A stretch of DNA of 64,000 bases from JAFALK01 sp042701975. Lineage in GTDB: Bacteria; Pseudomonadota; Gammaproteobacteria; Burkholderiales; Burkholderiaceae_C. This document shows, piece after piece, positions 19,745-27,684 of the stretch; position 1 is the first letter of the stretch, and each line of letters starts with the position of its first letter. The position numbers and the translations under genes were made by a program. The notes below the pieces were generated by a model. It ran no database searches, was not told the DNA's origin, and saw only the letters and a list, made by a program, of their open reading frames with translations. Location of the stretch: positions 1,612,001 to 1,676,000 of the forward strand of contig CP170561.1 of NCBI GenBank assembly GCA_042701975.1. Reading direction: 5' to 3'.

Positions 19745-21336
19745 GTGACTCTTTCAGCATCTAGACTCGCCTGCAAATCACGTCGCCGCAGAGCGTTCAT
19801 GGCCGATCCGTTCAAGCACCCTACAACCGGCATCTACTACCTCCGTCGAAAAGTTCCACTTGAGCTGCGGGCGGCCCTCGGCCACGAGTTCAAGCGCTCG
19901 CTCAAGACACGCGATCCACGGCAAGCCAAGTACGAATTCGCACGGGCTTGGGCCGAGTCCGAAGAGGCGTTTGCAGCGGCTCGTGCCGAGCTGGAGGGCG
20001 TTGAGGCGATCAGCGCCTTTGATGCCCAGCAACTGGCCGGGCGCTGGTTCCGCGCCGAGCAGGAGAAGCTTGAGCGGTCGGGCGAGTTCACCAAGATGCT
20101 CGTAGAGGGGCACGCGGTGGCTTGGGAGCGCGGCAATCACCGCGAGGAGCGGCAGACCTTCGATTCGCTGCGCGAGGCCGTTGAGCAGGGCGAGGAGCCG
20201 CCTGAGGGCGATTGGGCGGCGCTGGTGAAGCCGCACATCAAAGCGGCGCTGCGGGCGGCCAATCTGCCGCTGCCGGTCGCCGGGACGCCTGCAGCGCAGC
20301 GGCTGTATTCGGCATTCGAGGAGCAGCTCTACAAGCTCTCTGATTGGGCGCTGTTGCGCCACGAGGGCCAAAGGGTGCCGCCGAGCCAAGACCTGGTGCC
20401 GCTCGCGCCGTTGGCCTCAGAGCAGCGGTCCAAAGCCCCCGCGTCCCGGCGCACGCTCATGGAGCTGTTCGACTCTTACAGCCGAGACAAGGTGCTCAAC
20501 GATGCGACACGCGCGGCGTGCGCAAGACCATCGACACCTTCCGTTCGACGCTGGAGCGCTTTATCGAGCTGATGGGTGATCTGGACATTCGGGAAATCAG
20601 CCGTGAGACGGTTGGGCGCTTCCGTGCCGAGTTGGCCCAGTTGCCATCCAAGGGCGAGGGGACGCGCAAGCTGACTGCTCTTCAACTAATCGCCAAGGCC
20701 GATGCGGAGGGATTGCCGCGTCTGTCGGAGCCGACGATACGGAATCATCTGCGGGCTCTGTCCGCTGTGCTCAGCCATGGCGTTCGGTTGCAATGGCTGG
20801 ACGAGAACGTCGTCATTGCCGGCGGCGTGGGGCGTGCAGCGGCAAAGGCTGCAACCCGCCGAGTTGCGACATCGCGACGGCGCAAGGACTACACGAAGAA
20901 GGAATTGCGGACGATCTTTGGGAGCCGCGTCTTCTCGGAAGCGGGGTGGCTGCCAGAGCGGGCCGACTTCGGCATGGCCTGGTACTGGTTGCCGCTGCTC
21001 CTGTTCTACACGGGAGCGCGCCGAGAGGAGCTGGCGCAGTTGAACGTCTCCGATGTACGTAAGTCGGAGGACGGCGTCTGGTATCTGAACATCCTCGCCG
21101 CCGAGGATGAGGAAGACGGCGAACGAGGGGTGAAGACGGAAAGCAGCCGGCGGCTGATCCCGTTGCATCCCGATCTCCTGGCTCGCGGATTCTTGGCCTA
21201 CGTGGAGTCATTGCCGTCGGGCGGGCAGCTCTTCCCAGGGTTGAAGCCGAATCCGCGTGGGTACTACGGCGCCAACTTCGGCAGGCACTGGTCCGCCTAT
21301 CTTCGAGATGTGGTGAAGCTGGATAGCCCAGCTAGT

Positions 21337-22379
21337 TGTGAAGTTCCAATAGGTTGTATCGGGTGTTCACCCGGACTGCTTCTGAGAGACTGGAAATCGC
21401 CAAACCCCCAGTCAGCTCAGGAGGACAGCCAGGATGAACATTCATAAGAATGCCCGATTGACCTACGCGCGTCGAATCGAAATGGTTCAGGACATCACGT
21501 TGCGAGGCCAATCTGTGGCGCAGGCAGCGACGACGCATGGCGTCAGCGAGATGACCACCCGCAAATGGCTCGGGCGCTATCTTGCTCAGGGGGAGGTGGC
21601 GTTGTTCGACAAGTCCTCACGGCCGCAGAAGTCCCCCAATGCCATCGACGCAAACAAGGCGCTGGCCATTGTCGAGTTGCGCCGCAAGCTCATGCTTCAA
21701 GCAGACATCGCCTCCAGCCTGGCCGTTTCCAAGGCCACAGTCAGCCGTGTGCTCAGGAGAGCGGGCTTGTCCAAGCTCAGCGACCTGCGCCCGGCCGAGC
21801 CGGTCGTGCGCTATGAACACGAGGCGCCAGGGGATCTGCTGCACATCGACACCAAGAGGCTGGGGCGGATCGAGCGGCCCAGTCATCGCGTGACAGGCAA
21901 TCGGGCCGATACGTTCGGTGGCGCTGGCTGGGAGGTCCTGTTCGTCGCCGTGGACGATCACGCTCGCATTGGCTTCACGCAGATGCATCCGGATGAGCGC
22001 AAGACCAGCGCTGTGGCCTTCCTGCAGGCTTCAGTGAGCTACTACGCGGGGCTGGGCATCACGGTGCGAGCGCTGCTGACCGACAACGGTTCGCCGTTCA
22101 GGTCAAAGGACTTCAAACAGGCCTGCTCAGAGCTGAACATCAAGCATCGCTTCACACGGGCCTACCGTCCGCAAACCAACGGCAAGGCAGAGCGGTTCAT
22201 CCAGTCCGCACTGCGCGAATGGGCCTACGGCCAGACCTACCAGCATTCGCGCGATAGAGCCAACGCGCTGACGCGTTGGATTCATCACTACAACTGGCAT
22301 CGCCCACATCACGGCATTGGATGCCGTCCGCCTATGTCCCGTCTTCCTGACTCAGGCAACAACGTCTTGACTCTTCACA
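21337..22379 (+). mobile_element. IS481-family insertion sequence
   Basis: A complete element of 1043 bp inserted in the integrase. Ends are TGTGAAG at the left and CTTCACA at the right, with imperfect inverted repeats extending inward. It is flanked by the 6-bp direct repeat GCTAGT (21331-21336 and 22380-22385), a target-site duplication. The single transposase gene reads in the same direction as the disrupted integrase. Intact ends, duplication and open transposase suggest a recent insertion. Confidence 0.9.
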
Positions 22380-22384
22380 GCTAG
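21434..22384 (+). CDS. IS481-family transposase
   Basis: A 316-residue DDE transposase. N-terminal helix-turn-helix segments (SVAQAATTHGVSEMTTRKWL and IASSLAVSKATVSRVLRRAG) are followed by the integrase core with acidic residues in LLHIDTKRLG, LLTDNGSPF and GKAERFIQ. The ATG at 21434 follows AGGAGGACAGCC-type spacing (AGGAGG at 21419). The TAG stop at 22382-22384 lies outside the right inverted repeat, inside the target duplication, so termination depends on the insertion site. Confidence 0.92.
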   Translation: MNIHKNARLTYARRIEMVQDITLRGQSVAQAATTHGVSEMTTRKWLGRYLAQGEVALFDKSSRPQKSPNAIDANKALAIVELRRKLMLQADIASSLAVSKATVSRVLRRAGLSKLSDLRPAEPVVRYEHEAPGDLLHIDTKRLGRIERPSHRVTGNRADTFGGAGWEVLFVAVDDHARIGFTQMHPDERKTSAVAFLQASVSYYAGLGITVRALLTDNGSPFRSKDFKQACSELNIKHRFTRAYRPQTNGKAERFIQSALREWAYGQTYQHSRDRANALTRWIHHYNWHRPHHGIGCRPPMSRLPDSGNNVLTLHS

Positions 22385-22738
22385 TCCGATGCACGGCTTT
22401 CGGCATACGTTCAAGACGCTTTGCAGAGAGGTTGGTATTCCTGAGGATGTGCATGACGCCATTACCGGCCACGCAGGTAGCGGCAGCATCGCTCGGGATT
22501 ACGGGTCAATGCCATTGCAGCGAATGGACGATGAGCTAGCGAAAGTGCCCACGGTAGCGAGTCTATGACCGTGCGTGCTGTTCCCAGCAGTGATCGGGCT
22601 GTTGACGTTCCCGTTGCCGGTGTTCAGGGCTAGACTTTGTCACCAAGCAGGCGCGGCAGTGCCGTCGCAGTCTGCACAAATGGCTGGGACCGATGGTTTG
22701 TACTTCACTCGGATGCCAGCAACATCAGGGGGAGTCCT

Positions 22739-24178
22739 GTGCGCGTTTCTCAGTTCTTCGGGCTGGGTAAGACCCAGCCGTATCTCGATTTTGTCGATGT
22801 CCGCCTAGACACCGACATTCCTGTTTTTATTGATCCGAGTGCATTGCGTGGCCTCCAGTCGCAGTGGGGGCACGACTGCCTTGCGCTGGTCCAGAGCTAT
22901 TTTGGAACTGTCCTGGATCGGATCAAGGCTGGTGATGATGTGGGTGCTCAGGAGCTGCTGAGCAGCCTCAGTGAGCGCAACGAATTCCACCTTGGCTATT
23001 CAGCAGGGCGGTCTCAAGGGCATGGGATGGGAGCTAAGTCTGCCACCTCGGTCTGGGGGGCGCTCTCTCGGAGCAAGGCATCCACCACTGGACTGCTGCA
23101 AGACCTTGAGGACACGGCATTGCTCATTGAGGGCATCGGGCCGGACATGATTTCGGATGCGGTATGCAACATCTTGCGCGGCCCGCTTATCAAGTACACC
23201 CAGGAAGCCGCCGCGTTCTATGACATTCCGCTGACCCCTGGCATTAGTTCTGGCCCTGTCTGGAACCCCGAGCGCGAGCAATGGGAGGCGAGTCTTGTGC
23301 CGTTGCCAATGACGAGCGAAGGGAAGGTGATCCTGGTGCCGAAGCTCATTGTTCGCCAGAAGATTGCTTACCAGTTCGACAAGTACTACACCCACTATCT
23401 ATTGCCCGAAATGCAGCGTGATGAGCTGCGCCGTTCGACAGCCCTGGTCCGTTACCTGAAGGACAGGACGCCCCGGGTTTCCAAGAAGGCGCTCCGGGAA
23501 AAGTATGGCTCGAACAAGTTGGCCGTCATTACGCAGACGCTTCGATTTCCGGACGCGCTGTCTGAATACCGTGCGGACATGCAAGGCCGTGCGACCGCTG
23601 CGATGTCGCATCCTGAGTTGGCAGGGATTGAAGGAACCCCTAAGCCCAACTGGCGGGACTTGGAGGCTCGACTGCGGTCCTTGCCAGTTGGTATTGAACA
23701 GGCCACGGCATACGAGGCACTAATCCAAGACATTCTCAGCGCTGTCTTCTATCCCTTCTTGGCGCGTCCGACGAAGCAGCACAAGATTCACGAGGGGCGC
23801 AAGCGCGTTGACCTGACCTTCAGCAATGAAGCGCGTGAAGGCTTCTTCAGTTGGCTGGCGCAGCACTATCCATCGGCGCTCGTGTTTGTCGAGTGCAAGA
23901 ACTATGGCAAGGAGATCGGCAATCCGGAGCTGGATCAGATCGCCGGCAGGTTCTCTCCCTCGCGGGGGAAGTTCGGCATCATCGTGTGCAGGAGCGTTGC
24001 GGATGAAAGGAGAATTCTTCAGGGCTGTGTGGACACGGCGAAGGATGATCGGGGCTTCATAGTTGTGCTGACCGACGAGGATGTTTGTGCGTTGATGGCA
24101 GCGGCCCGCGCCGAGGAGCCAGGACTGCATGAGTTTGAAGTCTTGCGAAGAAAGTTCATGCCGCTCATCAACCGCTGA
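22739..24178 (+). CDS. PD-(D/E)xK nuclease-like protein, possible defence gene
   Basis: A 479-residue protein. I choose the GTG at 22739 because AGGGGGAG sits 6 bp upstream; the frame stays open to 22637 without a comparable site. The C-terminal domain (about residues 320-470) shows the restriction-endonuclease-like pattern: Asp358 in RKRVDLTF and, 27 residues on, VFVECKNYG with Glu385 and Lys387, then a helix containing DQIAGRF. The N-terminal 300 residues (QFFGLGKTQPYLDFV onward) are unfamiliar. It lies between the dead integrase and an IS3 element, near a SEFIR gene, which is typical of defence cargo. I infer a DNA-targeting nuclease; no methyltransferase is adjacent. Confidence 0.6.
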   Translation: MRVSQFFGLGKTQPYLDFVDVRLDTDIPVFIDPSALRGLQSQWGHDCLALVQSYFGTVLDRIKAGDDVGAQELLSSLSERNEFHLGYSAGRSQGHGMGAKSATSVWGALSRSKASTTGLLQDLEDTALLIEGIGPDMISDAVCNILRGPLIKYTQEAAAFYDIPLTPGISSGPVWNPEREQWEASLVPLPMTSEGKVILVPKLIVRQKIAYQFDKYYTHYLLPEMQRDELRRSTALVRYLKDRTPRVSKKALREKYGSNKLAVITQTLRFPDALSEYRADMQGRATAAMSHPELAGIEGTPKPNWRDLEARLRSLPVGIEQATAYEALIQDILSAVFYPFLARPTKQHKIHEGRKRVDLTFSNEAREGFFSWLAQHYPSALVFVECKNYGKEIGNPELDQIAGRFSPSRGKFGIIVCRSVADERRILQGCVDTAKDDRGFIVVLTDEDVCALMAAARAEEPGLHEFEVLRRKFMPLINR

Positions 24179-24254
24179 CATCGAAATTGCCGGTAGAGGT
24201 GCTTTGACCTGCCCCCTCCCGCCGTACCAGCCAGGCGGAAGTCCGGGTTGAAGG

Positions 24255-25119
24255 TTACTTGATCTCGTTGGTTGTAGCCGGTGGCGACTGGTTCTTGTTG
24301 CGCTGGCGTTGAGCAAACTCTGCCGGCGGTATTCGTCCCAAGCTGCTGTGTGGCCTGACCTCGTTGTAGTCCTGACGCCAGATGGCGATCTCTGAACGTG
24401 CTTGCTGCAACGTCTGGAACCAGTGCTCGTTCAAGCACTCGTCCCGGAACTTGCCGTTGAAGCTCTCGATGTAGCCGTTCTGCATGGGCCGCCCTGGCTG
24501 GATCAAGATGTGGCGCACGCCGTGAGACTGAGCCCACGCAATGAAGGCCCGGCAAGTGAACTCCGGCCCGTTGTCGGTTCTCACCGCTGCGGGGTAGCCC
24601 CTGAAGAGTGCGGCTCGGTCCAGCAGCCGCGTCACGTATTGCCCCGAGATTCCATAGTCCACAGCGATGTCCACGCACTCGTGCGTGAAGTCATCGGCCA
24701 CGGTCAGGCTCTTTATGCGCCGGCCGTTGGCAAGGCTGTCGGAAACGAAGTCCATGCTCCACACCTCATTGACACGGGTTGCGACCGTGAGCGGCACGCG
24801 CTCGCTGGCTGCACGCCTGACCTTCTTGCGTTTGCGTACTGCCAACTGCGCCTGGCTGTACAGCCGGTACACGCGCTTGTGGTTCACGCCCGGGAACTGC
24901 GGACGCAGCAAGTCATGGATACGGCGATAGCCGAAGCGACGCCGCACCTGCGCGATCTCGACGATCTTGGCGCTGAGTTGCTGCGTGGCCTCGTCGACCA
25001 CGGGCGGGTTGCGATAGCTGTCTCTGGAGAGCCCCACCAGGCGGCACGCGCGGCGTTCAGACAGATGATGCTGCTCGATCATCTTGGCTGCCGCTGCGCG
25101 CCTGACCTGCGGGGCTAGG
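24255..25119 (-). CDS. IS3-family transposase OrfB (made as OrfAB by -1 frameshift)
   Basis: The catalytic subunit of the IS3 element. The reading frame is open from inside orfA (AAA GCC CTA GCC) to 24255, and the first ATG is at 25082 (MIEQHHLSERRACRLVGLSR). The DDE core is visible: Asp in WSMDFVSD, Asp in RTDNGPEF and Glu in NGYIESFNGKFRDE, followed by RPHSSLG. In this family the active protein is OrfAB, produced by a -1 ribosomal slip near the end of orfA (GTA AAG CCC TAG, with AAA in the new frame). The sequence is consistent with that. Confidence 0.88.
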
Positions 25120-25390
25120 GCTTTACGCCGAAGACGTCCTTGAGCGCGTGAATGTCCAGGTGGGCTTCAGCCAGCAGGCGCTTGAGCTTGGCGTTCTCTC
25201 CTTCGAGATCACGCAGTCGCTTGGCATCCGTGGCCTGCATGCCGCCGAACTTGGCCCGCCACTTGTAGAACGTCGCGTCGCTGAAGCCACCCTGTCGGCA
25301 CAGCTCTTTGACCGGCATGCCGGCCTCGGCCTGCTTGAGGAAGCCAATGATCTGCTCCTCGGTGAATCTGCTCTTCTTCATGTCCATCAT
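25115..25390 (-). CDS. IS3-family transposase OrfA
   Basis: A 91-residue DNA-binding subunit with a helix-turn-helix (RFTEEQIIGFLKQAE, ELCRQGGFSDATFYKW) and a C-terminal leucine-zipper-like helix (LRDLEGENAKLKRLLAEA). It begins MMDMKKSRFT at 25390, preceded by GGAGAA. It overlaps orfB, which lies in the -1 frame, as is usual for the IS407 group. Confidence 0.9.
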   Translation of the reverse strand: MMDMKKSRFTEEQIIGFLKQAEAGMPVKELCRQGGFSDATFYKWRAKFGGMQATDAKRLRDLEGENAKLKRLLAEAHLDIHALKDVFGVKP

Positions 25391-25528
25391 TCTCCTGGTT
25401 GATGGACTTCCTCTCCATTACGCTGGTACGGCAGGGTGGGAGCAGGTCAAACAAGCTCTCGGTTTCAGTCACCCAGATCCTCGCGCTCGAGCTGCCATCG
25501 TTCAGATCTGCCCTTGGCTGCCACGTCC

Positions 25529-25547
25529 GAAGACCCGGAGGGTCTTC
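25529..25547. terminator. 8-bp perfect hairpin between IS3 and the SEFIR gene
   Basis: GAAGACCC, loop GGA, GGGTCTTC. There is no clear T-run on either side, so it may be a terminator remnant or a processing site. The rest of 25450-25708 shows no gene. Confidence 0.3.
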
Positions 25548-25708
25548 GCTTCGCCTACTGCACTAGATTGCGAGATAGGCGCATCCCCGCTCAAGGATGG
25601 CAGGACACGAAGTCGAAGGCATCCGAGTGACCATTAGTGGAGCTTGTCGGAACGCCCTTGATCAGAGGTCGTTCTTGAAGGACGTCCGCTAGGTCGCCCG
25701 ACTGAGCC

Positions 25709-26647
25709 TCAAGGAGCTTTGGCGAAGGACGTGCTCTTGCCTGGCGCGATTACGTAAGAGAAAACGAGCTCGTCCTGAGCGAATCCATGGCTGCGCGAGG
25801 CGACCTTCTCAATCTTGGTAGCCAAGTAGTAGCCCGCGGAGTTTTGCCACACCACGATCTCCCCGAGCTGAGGCTCCCGCGCCCTTGATGACGTGTCGTA
25901 TGAGGTCGCGTCGACGATGTCTTGAATCTTCTCGATTCCAATTGCCAGCGCGACGGTTCGAATGCTGGGCGGATCGTTGTATGTGTGGATAGAGTGATTT
26001 CCACTTCTTGACCACGCCGTTTCAAACGTCATGTCACCTGCACCGACCACAAATCGACCGTTGTTGTTCGAGTAATCGAAGGTGATCGTGCCAAACAGGC
26101 CAGGTGATGTGTACCGCTCGGGAGAGAACTCTAGCCTCGGATTGACCACCGGCGGTGGTGGAGTCTCGAAGGGATTGGGGCCCAGTGGCGGTCGCGGACT
26201 CACCTGCATGCCATGAATGTCTCTGAGGAGCTCGGCGTAGCGAGCCTCATATGCTGCGTCATCTTGAAAGTCGACGTACAGCTTGGTGCCCAAGAAGAAA
26301 GGAATCTTTTTCGTGGACTCATCGCTGGCTCGGACGAGGGGAATGACTCGCGCCTCCGTGATCGTCTTCAGCATCTGAGAAGTGAGGATCATCTTCTCGT
26401 AGCCGACGCCACCATCGCCCTTGTTGGCCTTGGTGACGTACGCCGGAGTGCAGACCACCAATACGCGGTCAGATGCTGTTAGGCCAGTCTCCATGAAGTG
26501 CGGAAGATCGCCTCCCAAACCAAGGTCCCACTGATCCAGCACAACATTTACGCCGTTACTGGTCAGCCGGCTTGACAGGGTCAGAACCCAGTTCTTGTGC
26601 TCTGGACTGTCGTGAGAGTAGGAGACGAAGACTCTTGGTGTGCTCAT
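25709..26647 (-). CDS. SEFIR/TIR-like domain protein, possible defence gene
   Basis: A 312-residue cytosolic protein. The N-terminal domain (residues 4-150) has SEFIR/TIR features: RVFVSYSHDSPEHKNWVL box 1, NVVLDQWDLGLGGDL box 2 and a later VLVVCTPAYV strand. The C-terminal 150 residues, after a Pro-rich linker (PRPPLGPNPFETPPPPV), form a domain I do not recognise. It contains LGEIVVWQNSAGYYLATKI and may bind a ligand or sense a signal. Bacterial TIR and SEFIR proteins often act in anti-phage immunity by consuming NAD or binding partners. Its position on an island with a nuclease-like gene supports that, but it is inference. The start overlaps a small upstream frame by ATGA. Confidence 0.7.
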   Translation of the reverse strand: MSTPRVFVSYSHDSPEHKNWVLTLSSRLTSNGVNVVLDQWDLGLGGDLPHFMETGLTASDRVLVVCTPAYVTKANKGDGGVGYEKMILTSQMLKTITEARVIPLVRASDESTKKIPFFLGTKLYVDFQDDAAYEARYAELLRDIHGMQVSPRPPLGPNPFETPPPPVVNPRLEFSPERYTSPGLFGTITFDYSNNNGRFVVGAGDMTFETAWSRSGNHSIHTYNDPPSIRTVALAIGIEKIQDIVDATSYDTSSRAREPQLGEIVVWQNSAGYYLATKIEKVASRSHGFAQDELVFSYVIAPGKSTSFAKAP

Positions 26648-26865
26648 GCCATCAGCTTAGCGGACCGCTGATGGCCGGATGCGGCAACCTTCAGTAGTCT
26701 GATGACTTCAGTGTGGTTGACGAGCGCAGATCGCACACCGCTGGTGGTTGGAAACGACTCCGGTCGTAGACGCCACATCTCGGCCTTTAGATGCATTGAA
26801 CCAAGTGCAGCCCCTGTCACACCCGGAGCATTTGCGCGACCTCGTTCAATGCATACCTCGACCAT
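26644..26865 (-). CDS. Small hypothetical protein upstream of the SEFIR gene
   Basis: A 73-residue frame starting MVEVCIERGRANAPG at 26865 and ending in an ATGA overlap with the SEFIR start, as in a two-gene operon. The open frame extends to 26952, but that part crosses the putative arm sites. No domain is recognised. It may be a partner or simply a chance frame; the overlap is the main argument. Confidence 0.35.
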   Translation of the reverse strand: MVEVCIERGRANAPGVTGAALGSMHLKAEMWRLRPESFPTTSGVRSALVNHTEVIRLLKVAASGHQRSAKLMA

Positions 26866-26913
26866 CTGAACGGCTCTGGCATGCAGGCCGCTGCTTCTGC
26901 GTCGGGCGGGCCC

Positions 26914-26933
26914 GGTGTACCTGAACGTGTACC
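26914..26933 (+). repeat. Paired TGTACC half-sites before the internal att site
   Basis: GGTGTACC at 26914-26921 and CGTGTACC at 26926-26933, spaced by 12 bp. The first is the exact reverse complement of the GGTACACC pair near the tRNA. The second copy ends 58 bp before GATTCC of the att-like site, the same distance as at 47628. These are likely arm-type integrase sites of the right end of island A. Confidence 0.55.
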
Positions 26934-26981
26934 AGTGACTACAGACGTTCATGAAGACAGGGCTGTTGCAAGATCTTCAAA

Positions 26982-27001
26982 GGATCTTTCGATTCCGCCC
27001 C
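26982..27001 (+). repeat. Internal att-like site (boundary of islands A and B)
   Basis: GGATCTTTCGATTCCGCCCC matches 47677-47696 at 19 of 20 bases. Its right part, TTCGATTCCGCCCC, matches the tRNA-Phe T-arm exactly. With 47677 it brackets a 20.7-kb segment that carries the Rhs and secretion genes. Confidence 0.65.
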
Positions 27002-27003
27002 GG

Positions 27004-27372
27004 TCATTCGATTGCTCTTGCGAGCTTGACCAATGCTACGGGAATGCGGCGGGCTATTCCCAGGGCGAGCCTGAAGGCTGCGCGGGTTGATTCATCGGCT
27101 CGGCCTTTTGCCAGTTGAGCGTCCCGCAACGCTAGCGTGCCCACCAAGGCTTCAGCAGCTTGCAGGATCTCGGCGTCATCCCTATCAAGCATGATCGCCA
27201 GCCTGAGTACTTCGACCTGACGGTCCAGGTCTGCCAGCTGGCTCAGCAAGGACCGCTGCCAGGTTTGGGTTGGCCTGACAGAACTCCGCATGGCCTGAAT
27301 CAGCCTGTCCAGGTCGAGGATGAGCTTTGCCGAGGCCTCTAGCGCGGGCGTGTCGGTCATCAATTCGCTCAT
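27004..27372 (-). CDS. Hypothetical helical protein at the start of island B
   Basis: A 122-residue predicted all-helical protein (ASAKLILDLDRLIQAM, LADLDRQVEVLRLAIML) with no signal peptide and no recognised domain. Its stop lies 3 bp inside the att-like site, so it is the outermost gene of island B and is transcribed toward the boundary. Genes in this place often encode excision or maintenance factors, but nothing in the sequence shows that here. Confidence 0.5.
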   Translation of the reverse strand: MSELMTDTPALEASAKLILDLDRLIQAMRSSVRPTQTWQRSLLSQLADLDRQVEVLRLAIMLDRDDAEILQAAEALVGTLALRDAQLAKGRADESTRAAFRLALGIARRIPVALVKLARAIE

Positions 27373-27493
27373 GGCAGGTCGGCTGGTTAGGAGACGAGGT
27401 ATTGCGCGTCCAACTCGGATCGCCGACAGCGCCCGTGAGCTACGAGAAAGGCACCAACGAGCGCGGGCACAGCAGGCGAGGCGTCAGTCAAAA

Positions 27494-27531
27494 GTGAAAG
27501 TTCCCAATGCGGAATTCCGCAGGGTTTTCAC
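27494..27531. promoter_or_regulatory. Long inverted repeat upstream of the SpvB-type gene
   Basis: Outer arms GTGAAAGTTCCC and GGGTTTTCAC enclose the perfect 14-bp palindrome TGCGGAATTCCGCA at 27508-27521. It lies in the 312-bp gap (27373-27684) between two divergent genes and could be an operator or an RNA hairpin in the leader of the 6.4-kb gene. The rest of the gap shows no gene. Confidence 0.4.
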
Positions 27532-27684
27532 TTGTCTTTCGTAAAGTTAAGAACCGTTAAAGTCCGCCCCTTGGCGTTTTGGGCGCCTCCGAGCTTGATA
27601 TCAAGAAGAGGTCTGCCGCTTGGCATGACCAATGAGCTCGCAGTCCACAGAAAAGGGCTGTGTGCTGAATAAGGGAGTGGCTAC

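Larger units (their letters stand above)
19799..22568 (+). pseudogene. Tyrosine integrase of the tRNA-Phe island, frameshifted and split by an IS
   Basis: The integrase begins MADPFKHPTTG at 19799 with a DUF6538-like N-terminus (YLRRKVPLELRAALG). The reading frame is lost at 20511-20514, where an extra GC in ACACGCGCGGCG shifts it by two bases. The rest of the core-binding and catalytic region is in the next frame (VRKTIDTFRSTL onward), including the catalytic Arg of ARREEL. The gene is then cut at 21336 by an IS481-family element and resumes at 22386 with HGFRHTF, GHAG and RDYG (His, Arg, His and Tyr of the active site), stopping at 22568. Removing the IS and one copy of the 6-bp duplication restores the frame (DSPASPMHGF). 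The enzyme is therefore doubly inactive, and the island cannot move by its own integrase. Confidence 0.9.
24205..25449 (-). mobile_element. IS3-family (IS407-like) insertion sequence
   Basis: A 1245-bp element with terminal inverted repeats beginning TGACCTGC and continuing through CCCGCCGTACCAG at the left and CCCTGCCGTACCAG at the right. It encodes overlapping orfA and orfB on the minus strand. The flanking tetranucleotides, GCTT and AACA, do not match, so no target duplication is visible. The element may have suffered recombination or an adjacent deletion after insertion. Confidence 0.88.

Noticed and set aside
19745..20572. An intact integrase starting at 19745
   Set aside because: The family-like start is ATG at 19799, and this frame loses the integrase sequence at 20514 because of the extra GC.
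22739..24178. Calling this a type II restriction enzyme of known specificity
   Set aside because: No methyltransferase is adjacent and the N-terminal part is unrecognised; only the nuclease-like motif is supported.
25308..25637. 109-codon plus-strand frame across the right end of the IS3 element
   Set aside because: It runs through the inverted repeat and out of the IS with no domain or ribosome-binding site.
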